Assembly (NCBI RefSeq): GCF_016863135.1
Contig: NZ_BOOH01000019.1
Location: forward strand, 186,001 to 250,000
DNA: 64,000 nucleotides
Origin: Planobispora longispora
Lineage (GTDB): Bacteria; Actinomycetota; Actinomycetes; Streptosporangiales; Streptosporangiaceae
Direction: 5' to 3'
The translations under genes and the position numbers were made by a program. Every line of letters starts with the position of its first letter. The stretch's first letter is position 1. This document shows positions 29,235 to 36,354 of the stretch, one piece after another. The notes beneath the pieces are model-generated. The model did no database searches and had not been told where the DNA came from. It was given only the letters and a program-made list of their open reading frames with translations.

Positions 29235-30035
29235 ATGCGCTCCAGGAGGCCGGTCGGCGAGATCACCAGGGGGACGACCGGCCACAACCGGCTGCGCCGG
29301 TCCGACCGCTGGATCACCTTCGTGCACGGCCCGCTGCTGCGCTCCGCCGACCGCCCGCTGATCGTGGACCTCGGCTACGGCGCCTCGCACATCACGACGC
29401 TGGAGCTGTTCCGCCGGATCCGCCGCGTGTCCCCGGACGCCGAGGTCGTCGGGATCGAGATCGACCCGGCCAGGGTGGCCGCCGCCAGGCCGTACGAGAC
29501 CGAGGGGCTCTCGTTCCGGCTGGGCGGCTTCGAGCTGCCGGTGGACCGGCCGCCGCTGATCGTGCGGGCGTTCAACGTGCTGCGGCAGTACGGCGAGGCC
29601 GAGGCGTGGCACTACTGGGACCTGCTCAGATCCCGGCTCGCGTCCGGCGGGATGATCGTGGAGGGGACGTGCTCGGAGGTCGGCCACCGCGCCGTCTGGA
29701 CCGCGCTGGACGCCTCCGGGCCGCGGACGCTGACCCTGTCGGCCCGCTTCGACGCCTTCGAGCGCCCCTCCGACCTGGCCGACCGCCTGCCCAAGACGCT
29801 CATCCACCGCAACGTGCCCGGCGAGCCGATCCACGCCTTCCTCCGTGACTTCGACCACGCCTGGGCCGTCAGCGCCCCGCTGGCCTCCTACGGCGTACGG
29901 CAGCGCTGGGTCGCGGCGGTGGAGGCGCTCGCCGCGACCTGGCCGATCCCCCGCCGCCCCCGGCTCGGCGGCCGGTCCCGCTGGCGGCTGGGCGAGGTGA
30001 CCGTGTCCTGGGACGCGATCGCCCCGGCCGGGTGA
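29235..30035 (+). CDS. Class I SAM-dependent methyltransferase-like protein
   Basis: A 266-residue protein. IVDLGYGASHITTLELFRR (motif I, about 43-61) and VVGIEIDPARV (motif II acidic residue) form the cofactor site of a Rossmann methyltransferase. The later IVRAFNVLRQYGEAEAWHYW and GGMIVEGTCSEVGHRAVW resemble strand 4/5 regions. No specific family or substrate is recognised. The ATG at 29235 is preceded by GGGGG. Terminal basic segment RRPRLGGRSRWRLGEV. Confidence 0.65.
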   Translation: MRSRRPVGEITRGTTGHNRLRRSDRWITFVHGPLLRSADRPLIVDLGYGASHITTLELFRRIRRVSPDAEVVGIEIDPARVAAARPYETEGLSFRLGGFELPVDRPPLIVRAFNVLRQYGEAEAWHYWDLLRSRLASGGMIVEGTCSEVGHRAVWTALDASGPRTLTLSARFDAFERPSDLADRLPKTLIHRNVPGEPIHAFLRDFDHAWAVSAPLASYGVRQRWVAAVEALAATWPIPRRPRLGGRSRWRLGEVTVSWDAIAPAG

Positions 30036-30084
30036 GGCGGCCCCCTCCGTGCCCGCGTCACGCCCCCCGCTAAGGTCTCTGATC

Positions 30085-30615
30085 ATGTCCCAACTGCGCT
30101 TCGTGACGGACCCCGAGCTGACGCCCGAGCTCGTCGACGAGCTCGTCGAGGTCTGGACCGACGTGAGCAACGCGGGCGGCGCCGTCGGGTTCGTGCCCCC
30201 GGTGACCACCGCCGACGTCCGCCCGACCGCCGAGGCGGCCTTCGCCCGCTGCGGCGGGCCCGACCACCTGCTCGTGGGGTTCGACGCCGACGGCCGGGTC
30301 GCCTGCTCGCTGATCCTCTCCGACACCGGCTCCGCGCTCCGCTCCCACTGGCGCTGGATCCTGCGCGTGATGGTCCACCCCAAGCACCAGGGCCGGGGCT
30401 ACGGGGGACAGCTCATGCGCGCCGCCGAGGACTGCGCCCGCGACCTCGGCCTTGAGGCCCTCCAGCTGACGCTGCGGGGCGGCACCGGCGTGGATGCGTT
30501 CTACGCCCGCCACGGGTACGTCGAGGTCGGCCGCGTCCCCGGGGCGATCCGCGTGGCCCCCGGCGACGACCGCGACGAGGTCTACATGCTGCGCCGCATC
30601 GAGCGCGCGTCCTGA
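30085..30615 (+). CDS. GNAT-family N-acetyltransferase
   Basis: A 176-residue GNAT protein with the acetyl-CoA loop VMVHPKHQGRGYGGQLM (Q-x2-GxG/A) at about 99-115 and the C-terminal VDAFYARHGYVEVGRVPG. Substrate unknown. The -10-like TAAGGT (30071-30076) lies 8 bases before the ATG, so the transcript is probably leaderless. Confidence 0.85.
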   Translation: MSQLRFVTDPELTPELVDELVEVWTDVSNAGGAVGFVPPVTTADVRPTAEAAFARCGGPDHLLVGFDADGRVACSLILSDTGSALRSHWRWILRVMVHPKHQGRGYGGQLMRAAEDCARDLGLEALQLTLRGGTGVDAFYARHGYVEVGRVPGAIRVAPGDDRDEVYMLRRIERAS

Positions 30616-30627
30616 ACTCGACAGCCC

Positions 30628-30651
30628 GTAGTACTACCCGTCGTGGTAGCA
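30628..30651. promoter_or_regulatory. Putative BlaI-type operator
   Basis: GTAGTACTAC (30628-30637) is a perfect palindrome, and TACTACC with GGTAGCA (30632-30651) form a wider dyad. BlaI/MecI repressors bind TACTAC/GTAGTA-type dyads. It lies about 15-39 bases before the blaI-like start, overlapping where the -35 should be (TAGTCT at 30655-30660 is a plausible -10), so autorepression is likely. Confidence 0.55.
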
Positions 30652-30666
30652 AGTTAGTCTGGAGAT

Positions 30667-31023
30667 GTGAAGGGTCTCGGCGAGCTTGAACGCAGCATCA
30701 TGGATATCATCTGGGCGCAGCCCTCGGCCGTGACGGCCCGCGAGGTGGGGCGCCTCATCGCGGACCGGGATCTGGCTCCCACGACCGTGATGACCGTGCT
30801 GGACCGGCTGACCCGCAAGGGCTTCCTGGAGCGCACCCGCGACGGGCGCGCCTGGCGCTACGCGCCCAAGGAGAGCCGCGACAGCTATGTCGCCGAGCTT
30901 ATGCTTGAGGCGCTCGACCTGACCGGTGACCGGTCGGCCGCTCTGACTCGCTTCGCCCAGGCCGTCTCCGGCCCCGAGGCCGAGATCCTGCGGAGAGCCT
31001 TAATGGAGCTGGAGGAAGAGTGA
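30667..31023 (+). CDS. blaI: BlaI/MecI/CopY-family transcriptional repressor
   Basis: A 118-residue winged-helix repressor: LGELERSIMDIIWAQPSAVTAREV, then the recognition helix APTTVMTVLDRLTRKGFLERT, and a C-terminal dimerisation helix. It is paired with a downstream M56 metalloprotease, as in bla/mec systems. No beta-lactamase or PBP gene is adjacent, so its targets are elsewhere. The GTG start at 30667 is probably leaderless. Confidence 0.88.
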   Translation: MKGLGELERSIMDIIWAQPSAVTAREVGRLIADRDLAPTTVMTVLDRLTRKGFLERTRDGRAWRYAPKESRDSYVAELMLEALDLTGDRSAALTRFAQAVSGPEAEILRRALMELEEE

Positions 31024-31946
31024 TCACCGCGGCGGCCCTGGCGCTCCTCGCCCTGGTCTGCGCGGTGGGGGCCTGGCGGCTGGTCCGGGCGCGGTGGACC
31101 TACCGCGCCCCGCACGTCGCCATCGTCCTGTGGCAGGCGCTGGGGGTGACCTGGGGGCTGGCCGGGACCGGCGCGCTGCTCGCCTACGCCCTGGAACCGT
31201 ACAACCTGGGCGTGCTCCGCGGCCTGCACGCCTTCGCCGCCTCGGCGGTCGAGGGCGGGTACGGCCAGCCGGAGCCGTACGACCTGCCGCGGATCTTCGC
31301 CCTCATCGCCGGGCTGACCGCGCTCAGCGTGCTGATCGTGGTGCTGCTCGCCGCGGGCGCGCAGACCTTCCGCGCCCGGCGCCGCCACCGCACACTGCTG
31401 GCCCTCATCGCCCGCGAGGACCCCGAGGTCCCGGGCGTGCGGGTGGTCGACCACCCGGGCGCGGCCGCCTACTGCGTGCCCGGCCTCCGCTCCCAGGTGG
31501 TGGTCAGCGAGGGCACACTGCAGCTGCTGTCGGCGGCGGAGCTGACCGCGGTGCTGGCCCACGAGACCGCCCACGTCCGCGAGCGGCACGACCTGGTCCT
31601 GCTCCCGTTCGCGGCGCTGCGCAGGGCGCTGCCCTGGTCCCGCACGGTCGAGGACGCCCAGCGCGAGGTCGGCCTCCTGGTGGAGATGGCCGCCGACGAC
31701 GTCGCCCGGCGCTACTGCTCGCCGCGCCGCCTGGCCACCGCCCTGCTCCGCTTCGGGACCGCCGGCGCCGTCCCCACCCCGCACGGGGCCCTGGGCGCCC
31801 TCACCCCCGCCTCGGCCGTGATGGCCAGGGTCGAGCGGCTGGTCACCCCCGGCCCCCGGCTGCCCCGCCGGATCCGCTACTCCATCGTGGCCTTCTCCCT
31901 CGCCCTGACCGCCTCCGCCCCGCTGCTGTGGCTGATGCCCCACTGA
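31020..31946 (+). CDS. M56-family (BlaR1/MecR1-like) membrane metalloprotease
   Basis: A 308-residue membrane protein with segments near 1-20, 33-58, 92-113 and 285-305 and the gluzincin motif HETAH (181-185) on a cytoplasmic loop. It lacks the C-terminal penicillin-binding sensor of BlaR1, so it must respond to another signal, and probably cleaves the BlaI-type repressor. The GTG at 31020 overlaps the repressor stop by 4 bases (GTGA). Three 17-bp tandem units begin at its stop codon. Confidence 0.88.
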   Translation: MITAAALALLALVCAVGAWRLVRARWTYRAPHVAIVLWQALGVTWGLAGTGALLAYALEPYNLGVLRGLHAFAASAVEGGYGQPEPYDLPRIFALIAGLTALSVLIVVLLAAGAQTFRARRRHRTLLALIAREDPEVPGVRVVDHPGAAAYCVPGLRSQVVVSEGTLQLLSAAELTAVLAHETAHVRERHDLVLLPFAALRRALPWSRTVEDAQREVGLLVEMAADDVARRYCSPRRLATALLRFGTAGAVPTPHGALGALTPASAVMARVERLVTPGPRLPRRIRYSIVAFSLALTASAPLLWLMPH

Positions 31947-31992
31947 CCGGACCGCCCCGCTGACCGGACCGCCCCGCTGACCGGACCGTCCC
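31942..31992. repeat. 17-bp tandem repeat (three units) starting in the M56 gene stop codon
   Basis: (A/G)CTGACCGGACCG(C/T)CCC is repeated at 31942-31958, 31959-31975 and 31976-31992. The stop TGA is 31944-31946 in unit 1, and each unit carries its own TGA. Confidence 0.9.
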
Positions 31993-32064
31993 ACCGGCAC
32001 GGCGTCCCCCGGCCCCCATGCTCCGTCGGTCCCCGTCCGATCCTCCGGCGAACACACCTCCATT

Positions 32065-32102
32065 GCTTGCAGCTGTTATCCAGCGCGTTTGCAACTGCAA
32101 GC
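32065..32102. promoter_or_regulatory. Inverted repeat upstream of the XRE regulator
   Basis: GCTTGCAG (32065-32072) and CTGCAAGC (32095-32102) are exact reverse complements; TTGCAACTGCAA overlaps the right arm. The dyad sits just upstream of a -10-like CAGAAT (32112-32117). It is a good candidate for autoregulation by the regulator encoded next. Confidence 0.5.
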
Positions 32103-32123
32103 ACCGTGAGGCAGAATGCCGCT

Positions 32124-32651
32124 ATGGCACTACCCAAGGTCGGCTCGATCGGCGAGTACATCCGCGAGCAGCGCACGCAGGCGAAGATCTCCCTGCGCCA
32201 GCTGGCCGCGGCCGCCGGGGTCTCCAACCCCTACCTCAGCCAGATCGAACGCGGGCTGCGCAAGCCCAGCGCGGAGATCTTGAACCAGATCGCCAAGGGC
32301 CTGCGAATCTCCGCCCAGGCGCTCTACGTTCAGGCGGGTCTCATGGAGGACCGCGAGCCGGACAGCGACGTGCTCGCCGCGATCAGAGCCGACGGGTTCA
32401 TCACCGAGCGGCAACGCCAGGTGCTGATCGACATCTACGAGTCGTTCCGCAAGGAGAACCGGGCCGAGGCTCCGGACGAGAACGCGCAGACCGCCAAGAA
32501 CGCGCATTCCGCACCGGAGCCCCGTGAGCGTGACGCCGGCTCCCCGCCGAACGACGAGGCGCCGCTGCCCGAGGAGGTGTTCGCCGGGTTCGAGCCCGAT
32601 CCGGCGTCCTCGGTCAACGGCCACGTCACACCGGAAACGAGGGAAGGTTAA
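32124..32651 (+). CDS. XRE-family helix-turn-helix regulator of an HbhA-like locus
   Basis: A 175-residue protein with an N-terminal Cro/C1 domain (about 8-65: IGEYIREQRTQAKISLRQLA, then SNPYLSQIERGLRKPSAEIL), a middle helix pair (FITERQRQVLIDIYESFRKENR) and an acidic disordered tail. It is orthologous in position and sequence style to mycobacterial Rv0474, which precedes hbhA. The ATG at 32124 is 6 bases after CAGAAT. The HbhA-like gene follows 3 bases after the stop. Confidence 0.85.
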   Translation: MALPKVGSIGEYIREQRTQAKISLRQLAAAAGVSNPYLSQIERGLRKPSAEILNQIAKGLRISAQALYVQAGLMEDREPDSDVLAAIRADGFITERQRQVLIDIYESFRKENRAEAPDENAQTAKNAHSAPEPRERDAGSPPNDEAPLPEEVFAGFEPDPASSVNGHVTPETREG

Positions 32652-32654
32652 CCC

Positions 32655-33122
32655 ATGACCCTGGCCACCGAGGTCAAGAAGCTGACAGAGTCCAAGCCGT
32701 TCTACGCCGTCGCCGGCGCCGGCGACTTCGCCGTGGAGAAGATCCGCGAGCTGCCCGAGCAGATCCAGAAGCTGCAGAGCCGCCGCGGGGACCTCCGCGA
32801 GGCCACCAAGGACCTGCCCGAGCGGGCCCGCAAGTTCGCCGACCGCGCCGAGGACTACGCCAAGCAGGTCGGCGGCCGGGCCGAGGAGTACGCCCGGGAG
32901 TTCCCCGAGAAGGCCCGGGACTACGCCGACCAGCTGACCACCAAGGCGAACGAGCTCTACGAGGACTTCGCCGCGCGCGGCCGCAAGGTCGTCTCCAAGG
33001 TGAGCGGCGAGGCCGCCAAGGAGCTGGAGGACGTCTCCCACGCCGCCGAGCCCGCGATCGCCGCCACCCCCAAGCGGAACGCCCGCGCCAAGGCCGCCCC
33101 CAGGACCACCGCGAAGGCCTGA
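32655..33122 (+). CDS. HbhA-like helical heparin-binding/adhesin-type protein
   Basis: A 155-residue, almost fully helical, amphipathic protein: heptad-like EKARDYADQLTTKANELYEDF and similar segments, ending in a short Lys/Arg/Ala/Pro tail (PKRNARAKAAPRTTAKA). In mycobacteria HbhA has the same coiled-coil body with a longer Lys-rich tail and binds heparan sulfate; apolipoprotein-like membrane or lipid-body association is the alternative role. No signal peptide. The link to an XRE regulator and DUF2516 gene supports the assignment. Terminator follows at 33153. Confidence 0.75.
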   Translation: MTLATEVKKLTESKPFYAVAGAGDFAVEKIRELPEQIQKLQSRRGDLREATKDLPERARKFADRAEDYAKQVGGRAEEYAREFPEKARDYADQLTTKANELYEDFAARGRKVVSKVSGEAAKELEDVSHAAEPAIAATPKRNARAKAAPRTTAKA

Positions 33123-33152
33123 CCGGCCCGCGCGGACCGTCCCCGCGTCCCG

Positions 33153-33185
33153 AAGACCCGTCCCGGCGCCGCCGGGGCGGGTCTT
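33153..33185 (+). terminator. Terminator of the XRE-hbhA operon
   Basis: AAGACCCGTCCCGG (33153-33166), loop CGCCG, CCGGGGCGGGTCTT (33172-33185), then TT. A 14-bp stem with one wobble pair and the best T-tract in the area. Confidence 0.85.
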
Positions 33186-33189
33186 TTCC

Positions 33190-33276
33190 AAGGCCGTGTT
33201 CAAGGGCCGTGTTCAAGGGCCGTGTTCAAGGGCCGTGTTCAAGGCCACGCTCAGGGATCGCGCTCAAAGATCACGC
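33190..33276. repeat. Iteron-like array of 12-13-bp direct repeats
   Basis: AAGGCCGTGTTC, then three exact copies of AAGGGCCGTGTTC (33202-33240), then degenerating copies AAGGCCACGCTC, AGGGATCGCGCTC and AAAGATCACGC. Seven units in all, lying between the hbhA-like terminator and the next promoter. There are no spacers, so it is not a CRISPR. Confidence 0.85.
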
Positions 33277-33307
33277 AAGTGATGCTTAACAGACCCATAA
33301 GAGACCG

Positions 33308-33334
33308 CTGACCGGGCAAAACATCCCATAACGT
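33308..33334 (+). promoter_or_regulatory. Promoter of the flavoprotein reductase gene
   Basis: CTGACC (33308-33313) and TAACGT (33329-33334) with a 15-base spacer; TAACGT is 6 bases before the GTG start, so the mRNA is probably leaderless. Confidence 0.4.
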
Positions 33335-33340
33335 ACTCCC

Positions 33341-34165
33341 GTGTCCAGCATCGCAGGGCCCCCGCTCGAGGGCCGGATCCCGGCCGTTCACCACCCCGCG
33401 CCCGCCCGTCCCGGGCCCTTCCGCCTCCGCGTCCCCTCACCGCCCGGCCTCGGCGCGGGCGCGCCCTCCCGCCTCCGGTTGCCCGCCCTCGCCCGTCTCC
33501 ACGTGGCCGGCGTCTTCGTCGAGAGACCCGGCGTGATCTCGGTCTACATGGTCGGCGAGAACCTCGGCGCCCTGCCGTTCGAGCCCGGTCAGTCCTTCCG
33601 CTGGCACTTCCTGACCCGGCGGCTCTGGCAGACCTCGCTCGCGCTCCCGCTCTCCGCGCCGATCTGGGAGGACACCCTCCGCGTCACGGTCCGGACGCTC
33701 GGCGGCCGGGCCCGCCCGCTGCGGCGGCTGCGGCCCGGGACCCGGGTCGTGGCCGTGGGGCCCTTCGGCGGGCTGACCGGGCGGAGCCGTACCCGCAGGA
33801 AGGTCCTGCTGCTGGCCGCGGGGATGGGCGTCGCCCCGCTGCGGGCCCTGTTCGAGACCCTGCCCGGCGGCCCCGGCGACGTCACCCTCGTGTACCGCGC
33901 GCGGTCGTCCACGGACCTGCTCTTCACCCACGAGCTGGAGGCCATCGCCCAGCGCCGGCAGCGCTACCTGCACTACCTCCTCGGACCCGAGGACGGCCCC
34001 GGCGGCCCGCTCACCCCCGGCCGCCTGCTGGAGCTCGTCCCCGACCTCGCCGAGCACGACGTCTACCTGTGCGGCCCCGCCGAGATGACGGCGGCGTCCG
34101 TCACGGCGCTGCTCGCGGCCGGGGTCCCCCGGGAGCGCATCGGCGCCGAGCGGTCCGCCGGCTAG
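33341..34165 (+). CDS. Ferredoxin-reductase-type FAD/NAD(P)-binding oxidoreductase
   Basis: A 274-residue protein. After a Pro-rich N-terminus (1-45) comes an FAD-binding barrel (about 50-145, with PFEPGQSFRWHFLTRRLWQTSLALPLSAP) and an NAD-binding domain (LLAAGMGVAPLRALFETL at about 165-182, VYLCGPAEMTAASV near the C-terminus). It resembles the electron-transfer half of ferric-reductase-like proteins but has no transmembrane haem domain. The usual RxYS flavin motif reads LPLSAP, so FAD binding may be atypical. Electron partner unknown. Confidence 0.75.
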   Translation: MSSIAGPPLEGRIPAVHHPAPARPGPFRLRVPSPPGLGAGAPSRLRLPALARLHVAGVFVERPGVISVYMVGENLGALPFEPGQSFRWHFLTRRLWQTSLALPLSAPIWEDTLRVTVRTLGGRARPLRRLRPGTRVVAVGPFGGLTGRSRTRRKVLLLAAGMGVAPLRALFETLPGGPGDVTLVYRARSSTDLLFTHELEAIAQRRQRYLHYLLGPEDGPGGPLTPGRLLELVPDLAEHDVYLCGPAEMTAASVTALLAAGVPRERIGAERSAG

Positions 34166-34265
34166 GGATCGGCGGGCCCATCCCCCGCGGGGCGGGAACC
34201 TGCCGATACGCACCCGGCATCGCCTAGGCTGATGGATACCACTGAGGCGAGCGGTTGGAGTGACG

Positions 34266-34607
34266 ATGTTGGGCGGGATCGGCACCGCGTTGGACCTGAT
34301 CTTCTGGATCCTGAGCATCATCGCGTTCGGCATGTCCGCCTGGGCGCTGTTCCACGCCCTGCGCACCCCCGCCCGCGCGTTCGCGGTCGCGGGCAAGCAG
34401 ACCAAGAAGCTGTGGACGATCATCCTGAGCCTCTCGACCCTGTTCTCCTTCGCCTCGGCGGTGGGTTACTTCGGGATCGGCCTCGGCCAGCTCAACATCT
34501 TCGCCATCGCCGCCGTCATCGCCGCCGGGATCTACCTGGCCGACGTGAAGCCCGCCGTCGGCGACTCCGGCAAGGGCGGCAACTCCGGCCCCTACGGCCC
34601 CTGGTGA
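34266..34607 (+). CDS. DUF2516 small membrane protein
   Basis: A 113-residue protein with three hydrophobic helices (about 5-30, 48-70, 78-96) and a glycine-rich C-terminus ending in GPYGPW, the DUF2516 pattern. Its mycobacterial counterpart is Rv0476, next to hbhA (Rv0475). Here one reductase gene is inserted between. The ATG at 34266 has GGAG 5 bases upstream; a GTG 6 bases before it is an alternative. Confidence 0.8.
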   Translation: MLGGIGTALDLIFWILSIIAFGMSAWALFHALRTPARAFAVAGKQTKKLWTIILSLSTLFSFASAVGYFGIGLGQLNIFAIAAVIAAGIYLADVKPAVGDSGKGGNSGPYGPW

Positions 34608-34678
34608 GACGGCGGGTCCCGCGTGCGGACATCTGGTAATGGATTTGCCCCGATCCACCGGGACCGATAGAACACCGA

Positions 34679-35233
34679 GTGATGTTCGCCAGCAAACCCA
34701 CCCTCTCCGGTGAGCGCGTGACGCTCCGGCCCGTCGGCCCGCAGTACGTCGACGGCCTCTGGGAGCTCGTCAACGACCCGGAGATCGCCCGGCTGACCGG
34801 CTCGCACGGCGTGATCGACCACACGGCCACCAAGATCTGGTACGGCTCCCGCCACGAGCACGCCGACCGGCTGGACCTGGCGATCTGCGCCGCCGAGGAC
34901 GACTCCTACGTCGGTGAGATCGTGCTCAACGACCTGGACGCCGCGAACCTCTCCTGCAACCTGCGGATCGCGCTGATCGGCCCCCGGGTGTTCGGCAGGG
35001 GGTACGGCACCGAGGCGATCCGGCTCGTGCTCGACCACGCCTTCGCCACCACCGACCTGCACCGGATCGAACTGGAGGTCTACTCCTTCAACGAGCGGGC
35101 CGCACACGTCTACCGGAAGATCGGTTTCGTCGAGGAGGGCGTGCGCCGGGACGCGCTGCGCTGGGACGGCGAGTGGCACGACGCGATCATGATGTCGATC
35201 CTCGCCCCTGACTGGAGAGTCAGAGTAATCTGA
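34679..35233 (+). CDS. GNAT-family N-acetyltransferase (RimJ/RimL-like)
   Basis: A 184-residue acetyltransferase of the RimJ/RimL/SpeG type: LSGERVTLRPVGPQYVDGLW at the start, acetyl-CoA loop IGPRVFGRGYGTEAIRLVL (about 101-119), and LEVYSFNERAAHVYRKIGFV. Start either GTG 34679 or the adjacent ATG 34682; TAGAAC at 34668-34673 places transcription start at one of them. Substrate unknown. Confidence 0.88.
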   Translation: MMFASKPTLSGERVTLRPVGPQYVDGLWELVNDPEIARLTGSHGVIDHTATKIWYGSRHEHADRLDLAICAAEDDSYVGEIVLNDLDAANLSCNLRIALIGPRVFGRGYGTEAIRLVLDHAFATTDLHRIELEVYSFNERAAHVYRKIGFVEEGVRRDALRWDGEWHDAIMMSILAPDWRVRVI

Positions 35234-35294
35234 CAGACATCGAGTGATTTTCTGGAAACATCTTTTGACGCCCCCGAAACAATGCTACGTTCTC

Positions 35295-35308
35295 TGGGAG
35301 CGCTCCCA
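35295..35308. promoter_or_regulatory. CebR/CelR box at the repressor's own promoter
   Basis: TGGGAGCGCTCCCA, a perfect 14-bp palindrome identical to the cellulase-control operator of actinomycetes (CelR of Thermobifida, CebR of Streptomyces). TTGACG (35265-35270) and TACGTT (35286-35291) lie directly upstream, so the repressor would sit on the transcription start of its own gene. Confidence 0.9.
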
Positions 35309-35337
35309 CCTGCACGACTTTTAGGTGTGGAGGAACT

Positions 35338-36354
35338 ATGCCCGAGCTGCCTACTCTTGCCCAGGTCGCCGCTGCAGCAGGTGTCTCCCCGGCCACGGCG
35401 TCCCGGGTTCTTACCGGCTCTGTCAGAGTCACCACCTCGACGCGCCGTCAAGTGCATGACGCGATCTCCAAGCTCGGTTACGTCCGGCACCGCGCTCCGC
35501 GAGGCGGTTCAGGACGCCGCTCCGACCTGACCGTGGCCGTGGTCGTCTGCGAGCCCGCCCAGCGATTGTTCACCGAGCCGTTCTACGCCCGGGTGATCAC
35601 CACCACGGAGGAGGTCCTGGCCGCCCACGGCATCCCGCTCACCGTGATGACCGCCGCCTCCACCGCGTCCACCGTCACCACCCCGCAGCTCGTCTCCGGC
35701 GCGGTCGACGGCGTCCTGCTGGTCGGCGCGCGGGAGCGGCACCCGCTCGTGGTGACGCTGGGCGCCTCCGGCATCCCGGTGCGCTGCGTGGGCCGGCCGC
35801 CGGACGGCGTCGAGCTGCCCTACGTGGACATGGACAACTACGACGGAGGCAAGCAGGCCGCCGAGCACCTGCTCCTCGGCGGGCGGCGGGCCATCGCCGC
35901 CATCGCGGGACCGCCCGGGCTGCCGGCGGCCCGGGACCGCCTGGAGGGCTTCACCAGGACCCTCACCCAGGCCGGGATGGCGGGCGTCCCGGTGGCGTAC
36001 GGCGACTTCACCCACTCCTCCGGCGTGCACGCCGTGCAGTGGCTGCTGCGCAGGATGCCGCACCTGGACGCCGTCTTCGCGGCCTCCGACGTGATGGCCG
36101 CCGCGGCGGTGCAGACCCTGCGCCGCGCCGGGCGCCGGGTGCCCGACGACGTGGCCGTGATCGGCTTCGACGACGCCCCGATCGCCCGGCGCGCCTCTCC
36201 CACGCTGACCACCGTGCGCCAGCCCGTGGAGGAGCTCGCCGCACTCGCCGCCCGGCTGCTGCTGGGCTCGATGGGCGCCGATCCGGGCGCCGCCAAGCAG
36301 GCCGGGGCCAATCCCACGTTACCGACGGAGCTGGTCGTACGTGAGTCGGCCTGA
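35338..36354 (+). CDS. cebR: LacI-family repressor, CebR/CelR type (cellulase regulator)
   Basis: A 338-residue LacI-type repressor. The HTH and hinge are residues 5-62 (TLAQVAAAAGVSPATASRVL); the periplasmic-binding-protein-like sensor follows, with VPDDVAVIGFDDAPIARRASPTLTTVRQP near the C-terminus. In the family cellobiose or longer cello-oligosaccharides release it from TGGGAGCGCTCCCA, which occurs in its own promoter and at the GH48 gene. The kinase gene downstream begins 14 bases before this stop, so the two are co-translated. Confidence 0.85.
   Translation: MPELPTLAQVAAAAGVSPATASRVLTGSVRVTTSTRRQVHDAISKLGYVRHRAPRGGSGRRSDLTVAVVVCEPAQRLFTEPFYARVITTTEEVLAAHGIPLTVMTAASTASTVTTPQLVSGAVDGVLLVGARERHPLVVTLGASGIPVRCVGRPPDGVELPYVDMDNYDGGKQAAEHLLLGGRRAIAAIAGPPGLPAARDRLEGFTRTLTQAGMAGVPVAYGDFTHSSGVHAVQWLLRRMPHLDAVFAASDVMAAAAVQTLRRAGRRVPDDVAVIGFDDAPIARRASPTLTTVRQPVEELAALAARLLLGSMGADPGAAKQAGANPTLPTELVVRESA

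Noticed and set aside
33190-33276. Repeat array considered as a CRISPR
   Set aside because: Units of 12-13 bp lie directly end to end with no spacers, and there are no cas genes.
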